Origin: Datisca glomerata
Lineage: Eukaryota > Streptophyta > Magnoliopsida > Cucurbitales > Datiscaceae
NCBI GenBank assembly: GCA_003255025.1
Contig: QANY01000230.1
Span: 607,787 to 671,786 of the forward strand
Direction: 5' to 3'
DNA length: 64,000 nt
Position 1 is the stretch's first letter. Each line of letters begins with the position of its first letter. This document shows, piece by piece, positions 23,701 through 33,047 of this stretch. The notes below the pieces were generated by a model that did no database searches, was not told the origin of the DNA, and saw nothing but the letters and a program-made list of their open reading frames with translations. Both the position numbers and the translations under genes were made by a program.

Positions 23701-26498
23701 ACTTTTTTCATAAGTGGCATTCATATTTCATTAATATGTGAAAGTTTATAAAGGAGGATATGTAATCCTCCACCTCATTCTAACTCAATCTACAACGCCC
23801 CTCCAATTTGAGAGGACCAAAAATGAACAGAAATTCCTTAAAAAGCTTGGAGGAATTCTTTCATCTAGAAGCCACAAACTTCAACATGCAATTTTAAAAA
23901 ATAAATAATTCGGAGTAAAAGGAAAATATGTTGAACCACAACAAATAATCAAATTATAAGGAAACAAACATAAGAAAAATTGAGGCTTAATCCTCAAAAG
24001 CCTCAAGGCGTAAGGCTCAGATGTGTAAGCCTTAACATAGAGAGGTGTAAGCCTCTCTTAAGGCTCAGATGTGTAAGCCTCAGCATAGAGAGGTGTAAGC
24101 CTCTGTCTTCTATCTTGATGCTTACGCATTGAGGCATTTTTCTATAGCCTCAAATATAGGCGAATGCCAAAATAAAATACTAAATTTTATCTTCAGCTTC
24201 ATGATTTAGTTAGTGGCTATGCTCTATGATCATAATCTAGAGCTGATGGTTACGGTTATTCTAATTATCTTAAGTTTGTATGATTAATGTCATTATTTAT
24301 TATTTCATTTTGCTTTAAGTTAAGGCTTACTCCTCACTACGCTTCGAGGCTTACGCTTCGCCTCAATTAAAATGCCATAAGGCCACTTGAGCCTTTTAAA
24401 GCATTGAAATTTGTTAATGGGATAATTAGTGTTGGGCGGTTGAATATTAGTTCTACATGTCAGCTTATATGAGAGTCTGTGATTGGTTAAACTGGAACTT
24501 CCTGGTTAATATTGCTCCGAGGACAATTAAGTTACCAGCTTAATAGGAAATAGGAATGTCACGTGCACATGTTACAGGCATGTATGTCTTTGAATTCGTG
24601 CACATGTTACATGCATGTATGTCTTTGAATTCATTGGTTGCGTCTAGACTAGAAAATTTCAAGTTCAATTAATCATTGAACTTTCCATTAATTTAATAAA
24701 TTAATTTATGTTATACAAATTAACTCTTTTTTACGTCATCTCTATGCAGCAAAATCCTGTACTAGCTCGGAGGTTCCTAAGTGGAGAGTTGGAACCTTCA
24801 ACAATACTGAATATGTCCCCTAATGAGCTAAAGGTACTATAGAGCTTGTAGTCTCTATATTCTGGTCAAATCTACATGTGATTTAAAAAAAATCTAAAGG
24901 AAACTGTGGCATTCGGGTTGTTTTGAAACTTTAACTTAATGCCCTTCTGTATGGTTCTAGCTAGTACTTTGAAATCTAAGTCTGTTCTCTTATTCCTTTC
25001 CTGTGTAGTTGGGACGCCTGTTAAATTTGTTTGCTTGCATTAGCTTTGCTGCAAATGTTTTTTTTTCCTTGCTTAAGTTGGTTGCAAGTATAGCCTGGAT
25101 TGTTTGGATTGTTTGCTTGAGTTAAACTCACTGCAAGTATCTTCTTTGTTTATGATTATAGCATGCTGGTAGGTGTTTGAATGGTCGACAACATATACAG
25201 GGATGGTGAAAGTGGTTATAACAAGTATGGTTAATGTATAATTATGGTGATTGTCACTATCAACGGAATCCTATCTATGTGTAATTCACATTTTTTTTGT
25301 CACAGTTACATTCACATTTTCGGTTGATTGTTAAAATCTTTGTAATCATTATGTTGTGTTTTTCTTACTGAACCTTACGAAGAAATGTTTTTCCATTGTT
25401 AAATTCTCTTCATTCACATTTTTTGTTTGCTATCATATAATTAAAAAAAATTCCTATTAAAACCAATAATTAAAGAGACTTAAAATGCCAAATTTTTATT
25501 TTGCAAACAACTTCGTTGCTTTCTACTTACCTTTTTATGCGGATATATGAGATTATGGTTATACTTTTACCAACAAAAAGGAAGTTACATCAGACTAATG
25601 AGAGGCAAGAGTATGTTTGCTTGAGCTGTAAGACACCGACATTGGAGGTGGTTTTCATGTGCTGCTTCGGTAATTTCTTTTTTAGCATTTGAAGAAGATT
25701 TTCCATAAGCTCGTTCTTTGTTGATTTGCCGGTTTGACATGGTAAACATCCAAAAATTAAGGAAAAATAATGAAACTGTCAGACACTCATCCAAATGTAC
25801 TTGAACTTCAGGAGGGCTTCACAGCTGAGGAGACGGCTAAAAGAGAACCTGACGAGACCGAGCGTATGCAGGTTAGTTCTTTTCTCTTCCTTTTCCTTTT
25901 CCAAAAATGCAATCTCATTGTGTGTTATACATGTACTTACGTGATGGGGAAGCAGATGACAGATGCTCGTTGTTCAATATGCCTAGAGTTTAAAGTGGGT
26001 GTTAGAGACATCATTCAAGCAGGACATGGAGAACGCTATAATGTTAGTTAAAATCCTTCCTTTTTTCTTATACCTCTTTGTATGAATTAGCTTTGATAGT
26101 ACAGGATTTAGGTGATCGAATATTTGGCTTTTTATTGATCCGAAAATAAAAAAAAGACTTTATAGTAGATGCGTATAAACAGGATCCGTAATTTTTTATT
26201 TTTGTGATTTCAGTTGGAGTGCATAGCTTGTGGTAATTCTTGGTATGCCTCTCGGGATGAAGCATCTACGCTGACAATAGATGCACCTACTTCTACCAAA
26301 AATGTGGGCACTGCTCCATTGGCAACTGCCAAATTTGAAGATGTGGAGAAAAAGCTAGTAAGTCCTCGTGAGGCTGATAAATCAGTCAAGGACCTTAAGA
26401 AGACAAGTGAACCATACATTCCTGCCTTGGATGCCCAGAGATCATTTAACAAATCCAGAAAGGAAGACAATCCTGGACCGACAAAAAATGCTGAGTAG
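20730..26498 (+). CDS. AIPP3: BAH and TFIIS-like domain chromatin reader, AIPP3/BDT1 type
   Basis: Spliced gene, all junctions GT-AG and phase 0. Exons: 20730-21113, 21941-22003, 22318-23073, 23205-23339, 24750-24833, 25812-25871, 25956-26042, 26214-26498; predicted 617 residues. Residues 1-128 begin MRNRRFAQVATSDEEDEA and hold glutamate runs and a lysine-rich stretch. A BAH domain spans about 115-255, with the aromatic residues expected for the methyl-lysine cage at Tyr144, Trp166 and Tyr168 (QWFYRPEEA). Residues 408-500 resemble the TFIIS central domain (LPDDVVPAINALEKV, NPVLARRFLSGEL). A zinc ribbon follows, Cys500, Cys503, Cys526, Cys529 (CGNSWYASRDE). Arabidopsis AIPP3/BDT1 reads H3K27me3 and represses transcription through RNA polymerase II with PHD proteins and CPL2; that role is inferred here from similarity. 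The ATG at 20730 was chosen because the upstream in-frame codon at 20709 is GTG and homologues begin similarly. The gene appears intact. Confidence 0.93.
23340..24749 (+). other. Intron 4 of the BAH gene, repeat-bearing
   Basis: The longest intron of the BAH gene (1410 bp). At about 23975-24400 it carries a repeat-rich insertion-like segment built on AGCCTCAAGGCG and GAGGTGTAAGCCTC motifs, including two tandem copies of a unit of about 57 bp (about 24015-24115). At about 24558-24631 a 36-bp unit containing CATGTATGTCTTTGAATTC is duplicated in tandem. These look like a small non-autonomous transposon and a local duplication, and they do not disturb the splice sites. Confidence 0.7.
24015..24115. 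repeat. Two tandem copies of a 57-bp unit in intron 4
   Basis: Each copy contains AAGGCTCAGATGTGTAAGCC followed by CATAGAGAGGTGTAAGCCTC. The motif AAGCCTC and its complement GAGGCTT recur through 23975-24400, giving the segment potential to fold on itself, as in fold-back or MITE-like insertions. Target duplications were not identified. Confidence 0.65.
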
Positions 26499-27779
26499 AA
26501 TTATCGCCCTTCTACTTTACATGTACAGTTAGAAAGTTAACCATACTATATCAGCTTATAGTCTTAACAACAATGTTTCATACATATGTTCCTTTCGGGA
26601 CTAGGATAGTTTTTCTTTTACTTTCCCTATTAAGTAATATGACTAGGACTAGGATAGTGAATATTAGCTGATTGCAGTACATTTGTCTCATAAGTTTCAC
26701 TTTCAAGCTAGGCTCCTGTAGATTGTTCCTTGAATGAGTATGTTAATAGTTGGTGTAGGTCACGATATTACTGTACATACCGTTGAGAAGATGACCTTTT
26801 TATGAGCAAGAGGATGTTGTGCATAAATTGTTGATCTGTTTGTCTCCCACTTATTTATTATGTTTGTTTCTTGCAAGTAAAGCACAATCATGTCATTTTG
26901 TGCATGCACCGGATTTAAAATTTATATTTTAGAGCCCCATATCAAGTATGATTAGCTTTAGGAGTCTATGCCTTGTTGTCGCCTGCCCTCATGATATCTT
27001 GAAATATGGTAAGCCAACTGGTTTGCATTATTGAACCGCGTATACCTTTGGAATTTACACCATGGAGTTACAAACTAGGCTGATCTTTTTAGTCGGGTTC
27101 CCCACTTAGAAAGTAAAAAATAGTAAAAAAAAATTATGGTACGAGACCGGGATGTGATCCATCATTAGATCAACTTATGTCAAATATAGATTATGTCCCG
27201 GAACCCATACCGGACAAGGCCGATAAATCCAGACTTTAAGAAGGCCGATAATCGAAACATGACCCAATTAAGCAATGTATAATGTAAAAGAGTCGGCGCA
27301 TTTGTCATTGTCATTGTTGAGAAACAGTTTGAGGATGGCCATTACTGATAGGAAGTGACGTATGATTCCCTCCCCTCCCCTTCAAATAATCCTGTTTAGT
27401 ATAGGGAAAAAGTAAACTTTTACCCACTTAAATTATTGGGGTTGGTTGCCATTTTACTTGCTTTTTTTGAGACAATCTAGACGTTAAAAAGTTTCAAAAT
27501 TTTGTAATTTTAACCTTCGATCCAGTCTCAGATTAAAATAAGAGACGTGTGGGTTCAAGAAATTCTAAGAGGTGTCCAGCAGGCAGCAAATATTGTTTTC
27601 CTCCGATTCTAGAAGCGATAACAGAATGGGCATCTTTGAACTACAATAGTGGAAATTCGGTCCCGATCGCTTAGGGACTCGGACAAATTCACTAAAAAAA
27701 AGTCGTTTGCATCCATCACATGTGCTACTAATGGAAATTGTAACTAGGGCTGGAATGCTGGATAATATTTTCAGTACTC
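26499..27779. other. Downstream of the BAH gene, no further gene
   Basis: The first few hundred bases after the stop codon should contain the 3' untranslated region of the BAH gene. No other coding sequence was seen. The stretch is moderately AT-rich without clear repeats. Confidence 0.6.
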
Positions 27780-27847
27780 AATAATTTCTATATTATTTGA
27801 ATACGTGATATCAAATAATATAGAAATTATTTGATATCACGTATTCA
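27780..27847. repeat. Two overlapping, mutually exclusive perfect hairpins
   Basis: Hairpin A pairs 27780-27800 with 27811-27831 (21 of 21 bases, 10-base loop). Hairpin B pairs 27798-27819 with 27826-27847 (22 of 22 bases, 6-base loop). The 3' arm of A overlaps both arms of B, so only one can form at a time. The sequence is very AT-rich, around TATTATTTGA and ATACGTGATATCA cores. It sits 50 bp outside the probable left end of a Helitron. Confidence 0.9.
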
Positions 27848-28744
27848 TTGTTTTTTAAATTTAAGAGTCATTTATTCTCTTTCAAATTTATATCTATCTA
27901 TACTTATATAAAAAATATAGAAGTTTGAGAAACATTTTTGAACAACATTACCCCTAATTATTTTTTAATTTTCTTATTACCCTTACTTTTTATTTATTAT
28001 CCAAATTACTCATACGGAAATATTTTTTTTACTATTTTATTTAAATTATCATCTTTAAAGATGTTTTCTCTTCATTTGTAATCTAAAATCTTAGAATACT
28101 AATTACTAACAAAAAAATATCTTAAAATAACCTAATACTTCTTAGTTAATATTTCTTTGTTGTCATTTTTATGTGTATACTAATCTAACGAGCATTAAAA
28201 ATAAAAGTGAAAGAAAAGTTCACTTGAGAAGAAGGAATATAAAAACTACGTATTTATAACTACTTATCTTGTACTTATCTTGTACTTCTATAACATCTAT
28301 AAAAACATCAAACTTGGAGAAACTTTTTTGGGTGACAATGTGTTTATTGATATTTTAAATTATCTTAATTGCCAGAGTTACTATCGTATTGTATGTCCCA
28401 CATGTTTCATATCAGAATTAATTAAGATTCATTCTCATTAAAATGAAAAACATTTTTATCTTTCATATTATTTTTACATCATTATAATAATTATTCATTA
28501 TTTATTCATGCACATAAAATAATAAAAATTTATCTTCATACTCTTCTGGTTCTCCTTCCCTGTAAAGTCTCTACAATTTCACTCATTGGAATAGAAAATA
28601 CATTACAATTCAACTAAGCAGCATTCAAAAGTCTTAATTCAAAAGTAAAAATGTAAAATGGAGGACCGAACACTAGACTCGACCAAAAATTATGGTCTTC
28701 CTATATGGAGGACCGAACATCAACGGTCGGATCAGACAGATTTT

Positions 28745-29290
28745 ACGCACTAAAGGCTGAGTTGAGGGAGGGGAGAGGTGAGAGGCAGAGTCGTGAGACG
28801 TGAGAGAGGCTGACTAGAAGGCGAGACGCGAGAGGGGCCGGTTGAAGGCGAGACGTGAGAGGAACTAGCTGGAGGCGAGACGTGAGGGGGGCTAGTTGAG
28901 GGGGAGAGAGAGTGAAGAGGGACTGAGCTAAGGGAGGGGAGAGGTGAGAGGCAGAGTCGTGAGACGTGAGAGGGGCTGGCTGGAGGCGAGACGTGAGAGG
29001 CAATGGCTGGAGGCGAGATGCGAGAGGCACTGGCTAAAGGCGAGACGTGAGAGGGGCTGACGCGAGAGGCACTGGCTGGAGACGAGACGCGAGAGGGGCT
29101 GGCTGGAGGCGAGACGCGAGAGGGGCTGGCTGGAGGCGAGACGCGAGAGGGGCTGGCTGGAGGTGAGACGCGAGAGGGGCTGGCTGAAGACGAGACGCGA
29201 GAGGCACTGGCTGGAGGCGAGACGCGAGAAGGGTTGGCTGAAGGCGAGACACGAGAGGGGCTGGCTGGAGGCGAGACGCGAAGAAGGAGA
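28745..29290. repeat. 27-bp GC-rich minisatellite
   Basis: About 20 copies or variants of a 27-bp unit, GGCGAGACGCGAGAGG followed by GGCTGGCTGGA, in sharp compositional contrast with the surroundings. The unit length is a multiple of three, so open frames persist on the minus strand (28743-29030 and 29034-29252) with the repeated peptide LASRLQPAP. No flanking gene uses this frame, so coding is unlikely. Confidence 0.93.
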
Positions 29291-29299
29291 GAGTCTAAC

Positions 29300-29542
29300 T
29301 GAGCTGAGGGAGAGAAGAGAAATAACCTAAAACCTTAAAAAAATTACATATATATATACTATACGGTCGGACAGGTTGGATCGGTCCAGAACTAACAAAA
29401 ATTTTAGAGCGGTCTGAAATTTCGGTACTCTCTTAAAGGAGGACCGAACCGACCATTAACAATAAAAATACCGTCCAGGCCGATCAATTTCAATTTGAAT
29501 CGGTTCAGACTAAACGGCCTAAATGATTTTTGAACACCCCTA
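29300..29542. mobile_element. hAT-like element terminus
   Basis: The segment carries repeated GGACCGAACCGACC, GGTCGGA and GATCGGTCC motifs and ends TTTTTGAACACCCCTA, the complement of the TAGGGGTGTTCAAAAA terminus common in plant hAT-derived elements. Similar GGAGGACCGAAC motifs at 28660-28740 on the other side of the minisatellite suggest that the minisatellite lies inside this element. The left terminus was not pinned down. Confidence 0.5.
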
Positions 29543-29769
29543 ACTATGTCTTATCATTTGAGAAAGTCTAAATTCATTACTAACCGCTAATTTAATTCAC
29601 TGGGCTAGGTTCCACCGATTAAGAAAGTTTAAGTTCATAGTTGAAATCCTACCAAGAGAATATTAAAAAAATTGGACGATAATGTTCTTATTGATATTTT
29701 AAATTATTTTAATTGCCCGTCAATTACTATAATAGGTCCCACATATTTCATATGAAATTAATTAAGATT

Positions 29770-29870
29770 TCAATTATGAAGGGGGAGGGGGATACAAGAT
29801 GGGGTTTAAACCTTTGACCTTGAGATCAGAAACCTCTCTTAAAATCATTTGACCAGAAAGACCTGATTCA
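29770..29870 (-). mobile_element. Short tRNA-like SINE with 15-bp target duplication
   Basis: A 101-bp insertion flanked by the perfect direct repeat AAATTAATTAAGATT (29755-29769 and 29871-29885). On the minus strand it has a tRNA-like pol III B-box (GGTTTAAACCC, consensus GGTTCRANNCC) at about 29800-29812 and, upstream in element orientation, a weak A-box-like TGGTCAAATGATTTTAAGA. The paralogous segment at 28415-28437 is the empty site. No A-rich tail is clear, so it may be 3' truncated or of a different tail type. Confidence 0.65.
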
Positions 29871-30265
29871 AAATTAATTAAGATTCATTCTCAATAAAAA
29901 ACATTTTTATCTTTCATATCATTTTTTTACATCATTAATAATAATAATAATAATAACAATAATTAACTTATTCATTATTTTTGTACTTGAATTAAAAACG
30001 AACGGACATTCCATAGTTTTATAATTTTTTATTTCACCTTTTTAGTTACCATCTAATTTTGTTGGCATCAAACTGATCAACATCCTATATCATAGTTTAA
30101 TGTACTTTACACTAGTAGCAAATGAACGACTACCTTATCTGCATTTTTTTATTTTCTAAATTCAACTCACAATGAAAACACATATATTAAGAAAAATAAG
30201 TTTACATACATTAATAATATTTATAAAATTTTACATTCATGTACAGCGCACGTCTCAAAACCTAG

Positions 30266-33030
30266 TATAAATAAAATTATATGTATTAATCTACATGTGA
30301 ATAAACCAATAAAAGGAATAATGAGTTTTTTCATACTTAAAGAGTAATAGAATATTTTTTGATATGTTGGATGGAATGTTAATTTGTAACATTTTCAAAC
30401 TTTAATGTCAAAAAATAAAAGTGTTAAAATGGTTACAAGGCTAATAGTTTTTTCCTAAATTTTAAATGTTATAATTCTCTATGGATATATATGCATGTCA
30501 GTTAAATGAACGGTGAAGCCGATTTGAATCCCCTCATATTAGCATGGGTCGTGTTTGTAGAATTTGGACTCAATTTATTTTCTTTGGTCCATATTATTTT
30601 GCACAAACTTAATAACTTTTTCTTTGGAACTAATTTTTTTAGACAGATAATTGGTCTACATTTAACAGGTTGATGAGATTTTGTGTCTCAAATTTCTAAT
30701 TTGAATTAGGAATTCTAAGAGTTGCCTTTATTCAAGTTTCGTAATTTAAAAATATATCATAGCAAAGGGGTTTGAGTATCATTTTTCACAGTTGGAAATA
30801 AATTAGAGTTTTAGAGAGTTTGAGACATTGACAAAGAGTTCAGTTGACTCTATTTTGATAGAGGACTGAGTGTAACACCATAATTCTAGAGGATTAAACA
30901 TTATCATAATTTTACTTTTTAAAATCTCTAATTTAAAACAAACACTAATTTTGAGAAATCCTCAATTTTATTGAAATTTTAATTTAAAAAAATCCTCAAA
31001 TTGAAAACTCTAATTTATCTTTAAGAAAAATAATTATCATTAAAATATTGAAAGCGATAAAACATCATAGATGCTTAGTTTATAAGCTCGATAAAATTGA
31101 ATTAATCTTTGAAATAAAGTCAAAACATGATTCAATATAATTGATAAATATCTAGAATTTTAAAGTAAACGTGATGCATGAATGTAACATAATAAACACA
31201 CAAAATTTAACATTCACTAATCACCATAAAACAATATAAGGATTGATGTGCTGCCTTAGGGTCAGTCAGATTAACATCAGACTGTCGATGAGACATTCCC
31301 ATTCTTATTAATTAAAACTAAAAACATCTCATATTTTCACTTTTAACAATAATATATTGCTTGTTTGGTCAAATCACAACTATCCACATGAAAATTTAAT
31401 TGTAACTTTCTGAGTGTAACCCATCATTTCAGATTCCATGACTTCATTTAGAATATGCTACCTTAGGGTCGGTCAAAACTAAACTACATCACTTGCACCT
31501 ATCTTCTTAAGAAGTCCAACTCAAAACCTTCCTTAGGGGAATGAAAACAAAGTCATCTCGAGTTCCTCACTGTACGTCACGATGTTGTACTAATAATGGA
31601 GACCGTAAGCTATATTGACATGTCAACTTCTCCTACTTACTATTTTAGGATTATGTGTTTCCATTTTTAACTAATTAATTAATTTTAAATTAATTACTAG
31701 TAAAAAAAATAACCTTATGAATTTTTAATAATCAGTTACGCCAATCTTATTGGTCTAAGTTCATTTAACCTTCTAAAGCGCCTAAATCATAATTAGGTGA
31801 ACTTAGATTAACTAATTAATTATATTCATCAAACTTTGATAAAATTATTTTACTAAAGTCGGTTATCCTAGAGGTTACTATAACCCTTAGGGTGTTGTCA
31901 TTACCAAGTTTTAACTAATTAAAACATAGTAGTTTATATGTAATTGATTTCATAAAATAACATCTATAAACATATTATAACAATTCTAAATAAATCGTGT
32001 TTATACTGATGAGATGCATGATTAAATAAAGTTATATGAGATTTTCATGTATGACATGTGATCGACTAATGCATAGACATGTTATCAAACATAACAATTA
32101 AAATAATTATTAAATAATTAAATAAAATAATAATGGATCAAGTGACTATTGGGTATTTTTAAATTACAACTCTTGCAATAAAATAACAAAATTACAAAAC
32201 GGACTTCAAGAATACATATTTCCCAAATATCGTATTCTCATTCTGATGTCCATCTTCATAATCTTCAAGTTTTGAACAAAAATTTATTTAATTAAGAAAA
32301 AATAGTTTTCTTAATTAAAATTAATTTCTATAATTATTCTTTTAAAATTAGTTAACTTTGACTTAGTCAAATAAATAATTTATTTGATTTGGTCAAACCC
32401 AATTAACCTATTTATTTCTAATTTTCATAAACTTAAAAGTTAAAAAAATTAATTTTAAAATTTAAAAGAATAATAGATAGAGATAGGGTTATCATCAAAC
32501 TCTAAGATGATATGGTTGGATGGTATTAGGGTTTCTGCGAAACTTCTTCAAATGTGACAACAATTACCACTAACGATAGGACTCTTCTACAGCCGCCAGC
32601 CGACGGTGCTGATTTTCGGCGACGTCACCAGAACGGTAAATTCCGACGACATTGCCGATAATCTAGGATCGACGATGCCAACGCTGGAAATCCAATTTCT
32701 AGTATCGGCACGAGAATTCTAAAAGAATTCCTATTTATTTTCTTTTTCCTCCGTCGCTCGTCTTGTGCGTTATTCATCTTCTCGCGATCAGAATAATTAA
32801 ATAAATATTCAAAATAAAATTACAAAAATTCCTACGTCCCAAAACGGTTTACACAAGATGTAGGGAAAATATTAAAATATAAATTCTATGTCAATAATCA
32901 CCATATAATTAACGATCCATTATTTTCTATGCATTCGAAAAACATAACCATTTATTCATTCATACATATCTCATATTATATGAATAATACAAGAAAACTC
33001 ACACATCATTTAACATATAAATATATAAAT
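30266..33030 (-). mobile_element. Internal region of a minus-strand LTR element, non-coding
   Basis: To the left of the primer-binding site at 33031 lies a GC-richer leader-like patch (about 32500-32760, with CAGCCGCCAGCCGACGGTG and CGACGATGCCAACG), followed leftward by AT-rich DNA with no gag or pol. The motif CTTAGGGTC-GGTCA occurs at 31256 and 31462. The element is either a truncated autonomous copy or a large non-autonomous derivative. Its far LTR is not visible, and the interval ends at the Helitron right end. Confidence 0.5.
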
Positions 33031-33047
33031 ACCACTCTGATACCACT
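33031..33047 (-). other. tRNA-iMet primer-binding site
   Basis: The plus strand reads ACCACTCTGATACCACT, the complement of a TGGTATCAGAG primer-binding site for initiator methionine tRNA. It directly abuts the LTR start TGTTGATCATCG at 33048. This fixes the element on the minus strand and identifies the adjoining repeat as its 5' LTR. Confidence 0.88.

Larger units (their letters stand above)
28330..29990. repeat. Direct duplication of about 180 bp, second copy interrupted
   Basis: The segment 28330-28510 recurs at 29672-29990. Shared blocks include TTATTGATATTTTAAATTAT, AATTAATTAAGATT and AACATTTTTATCTTTCATAT. The second copy is longer because a SINE of about 100 bp with its target duplication was inserted at 29770-29870. 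The first copy shows the empty site at about 28415-28437. Confidence 0.85.
27897..30265 (+). mobile_element. Putative non-autonomous Helitron
   Basis: The left end reads TCTATACTTATATAAAAAAT, preceded by A. The right end reads CGCACGTCTCAAAACCTAG and is followed by T. Plant Helitrons begin with TC, end with CTRR, insert between A and T, and commonly have a TCTATACTATATTAAA-like 5' end and a GTCAAAA-CTAG-like 3' end. No Rep-helicase coding sequence lies within. The 3' hairpin before CTAG is degenerate. Inside lie a direct duplication (about 28330-28510 and 29672-29990), a GC-rich minisatellite, a hAT-like terminus and a SINE. An alternative is two nested Helitrons, since another TCTATAAAAACATC start occurs near 28293. 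Confidence 0.6.

Noticed and set aside
28743..29252. A repetitive LASRLQPAP protein gene
   Set aside because: The open frame comes from the 27-bp unit length. There is no start context, flanking coding sequence or known protein with this repeat.
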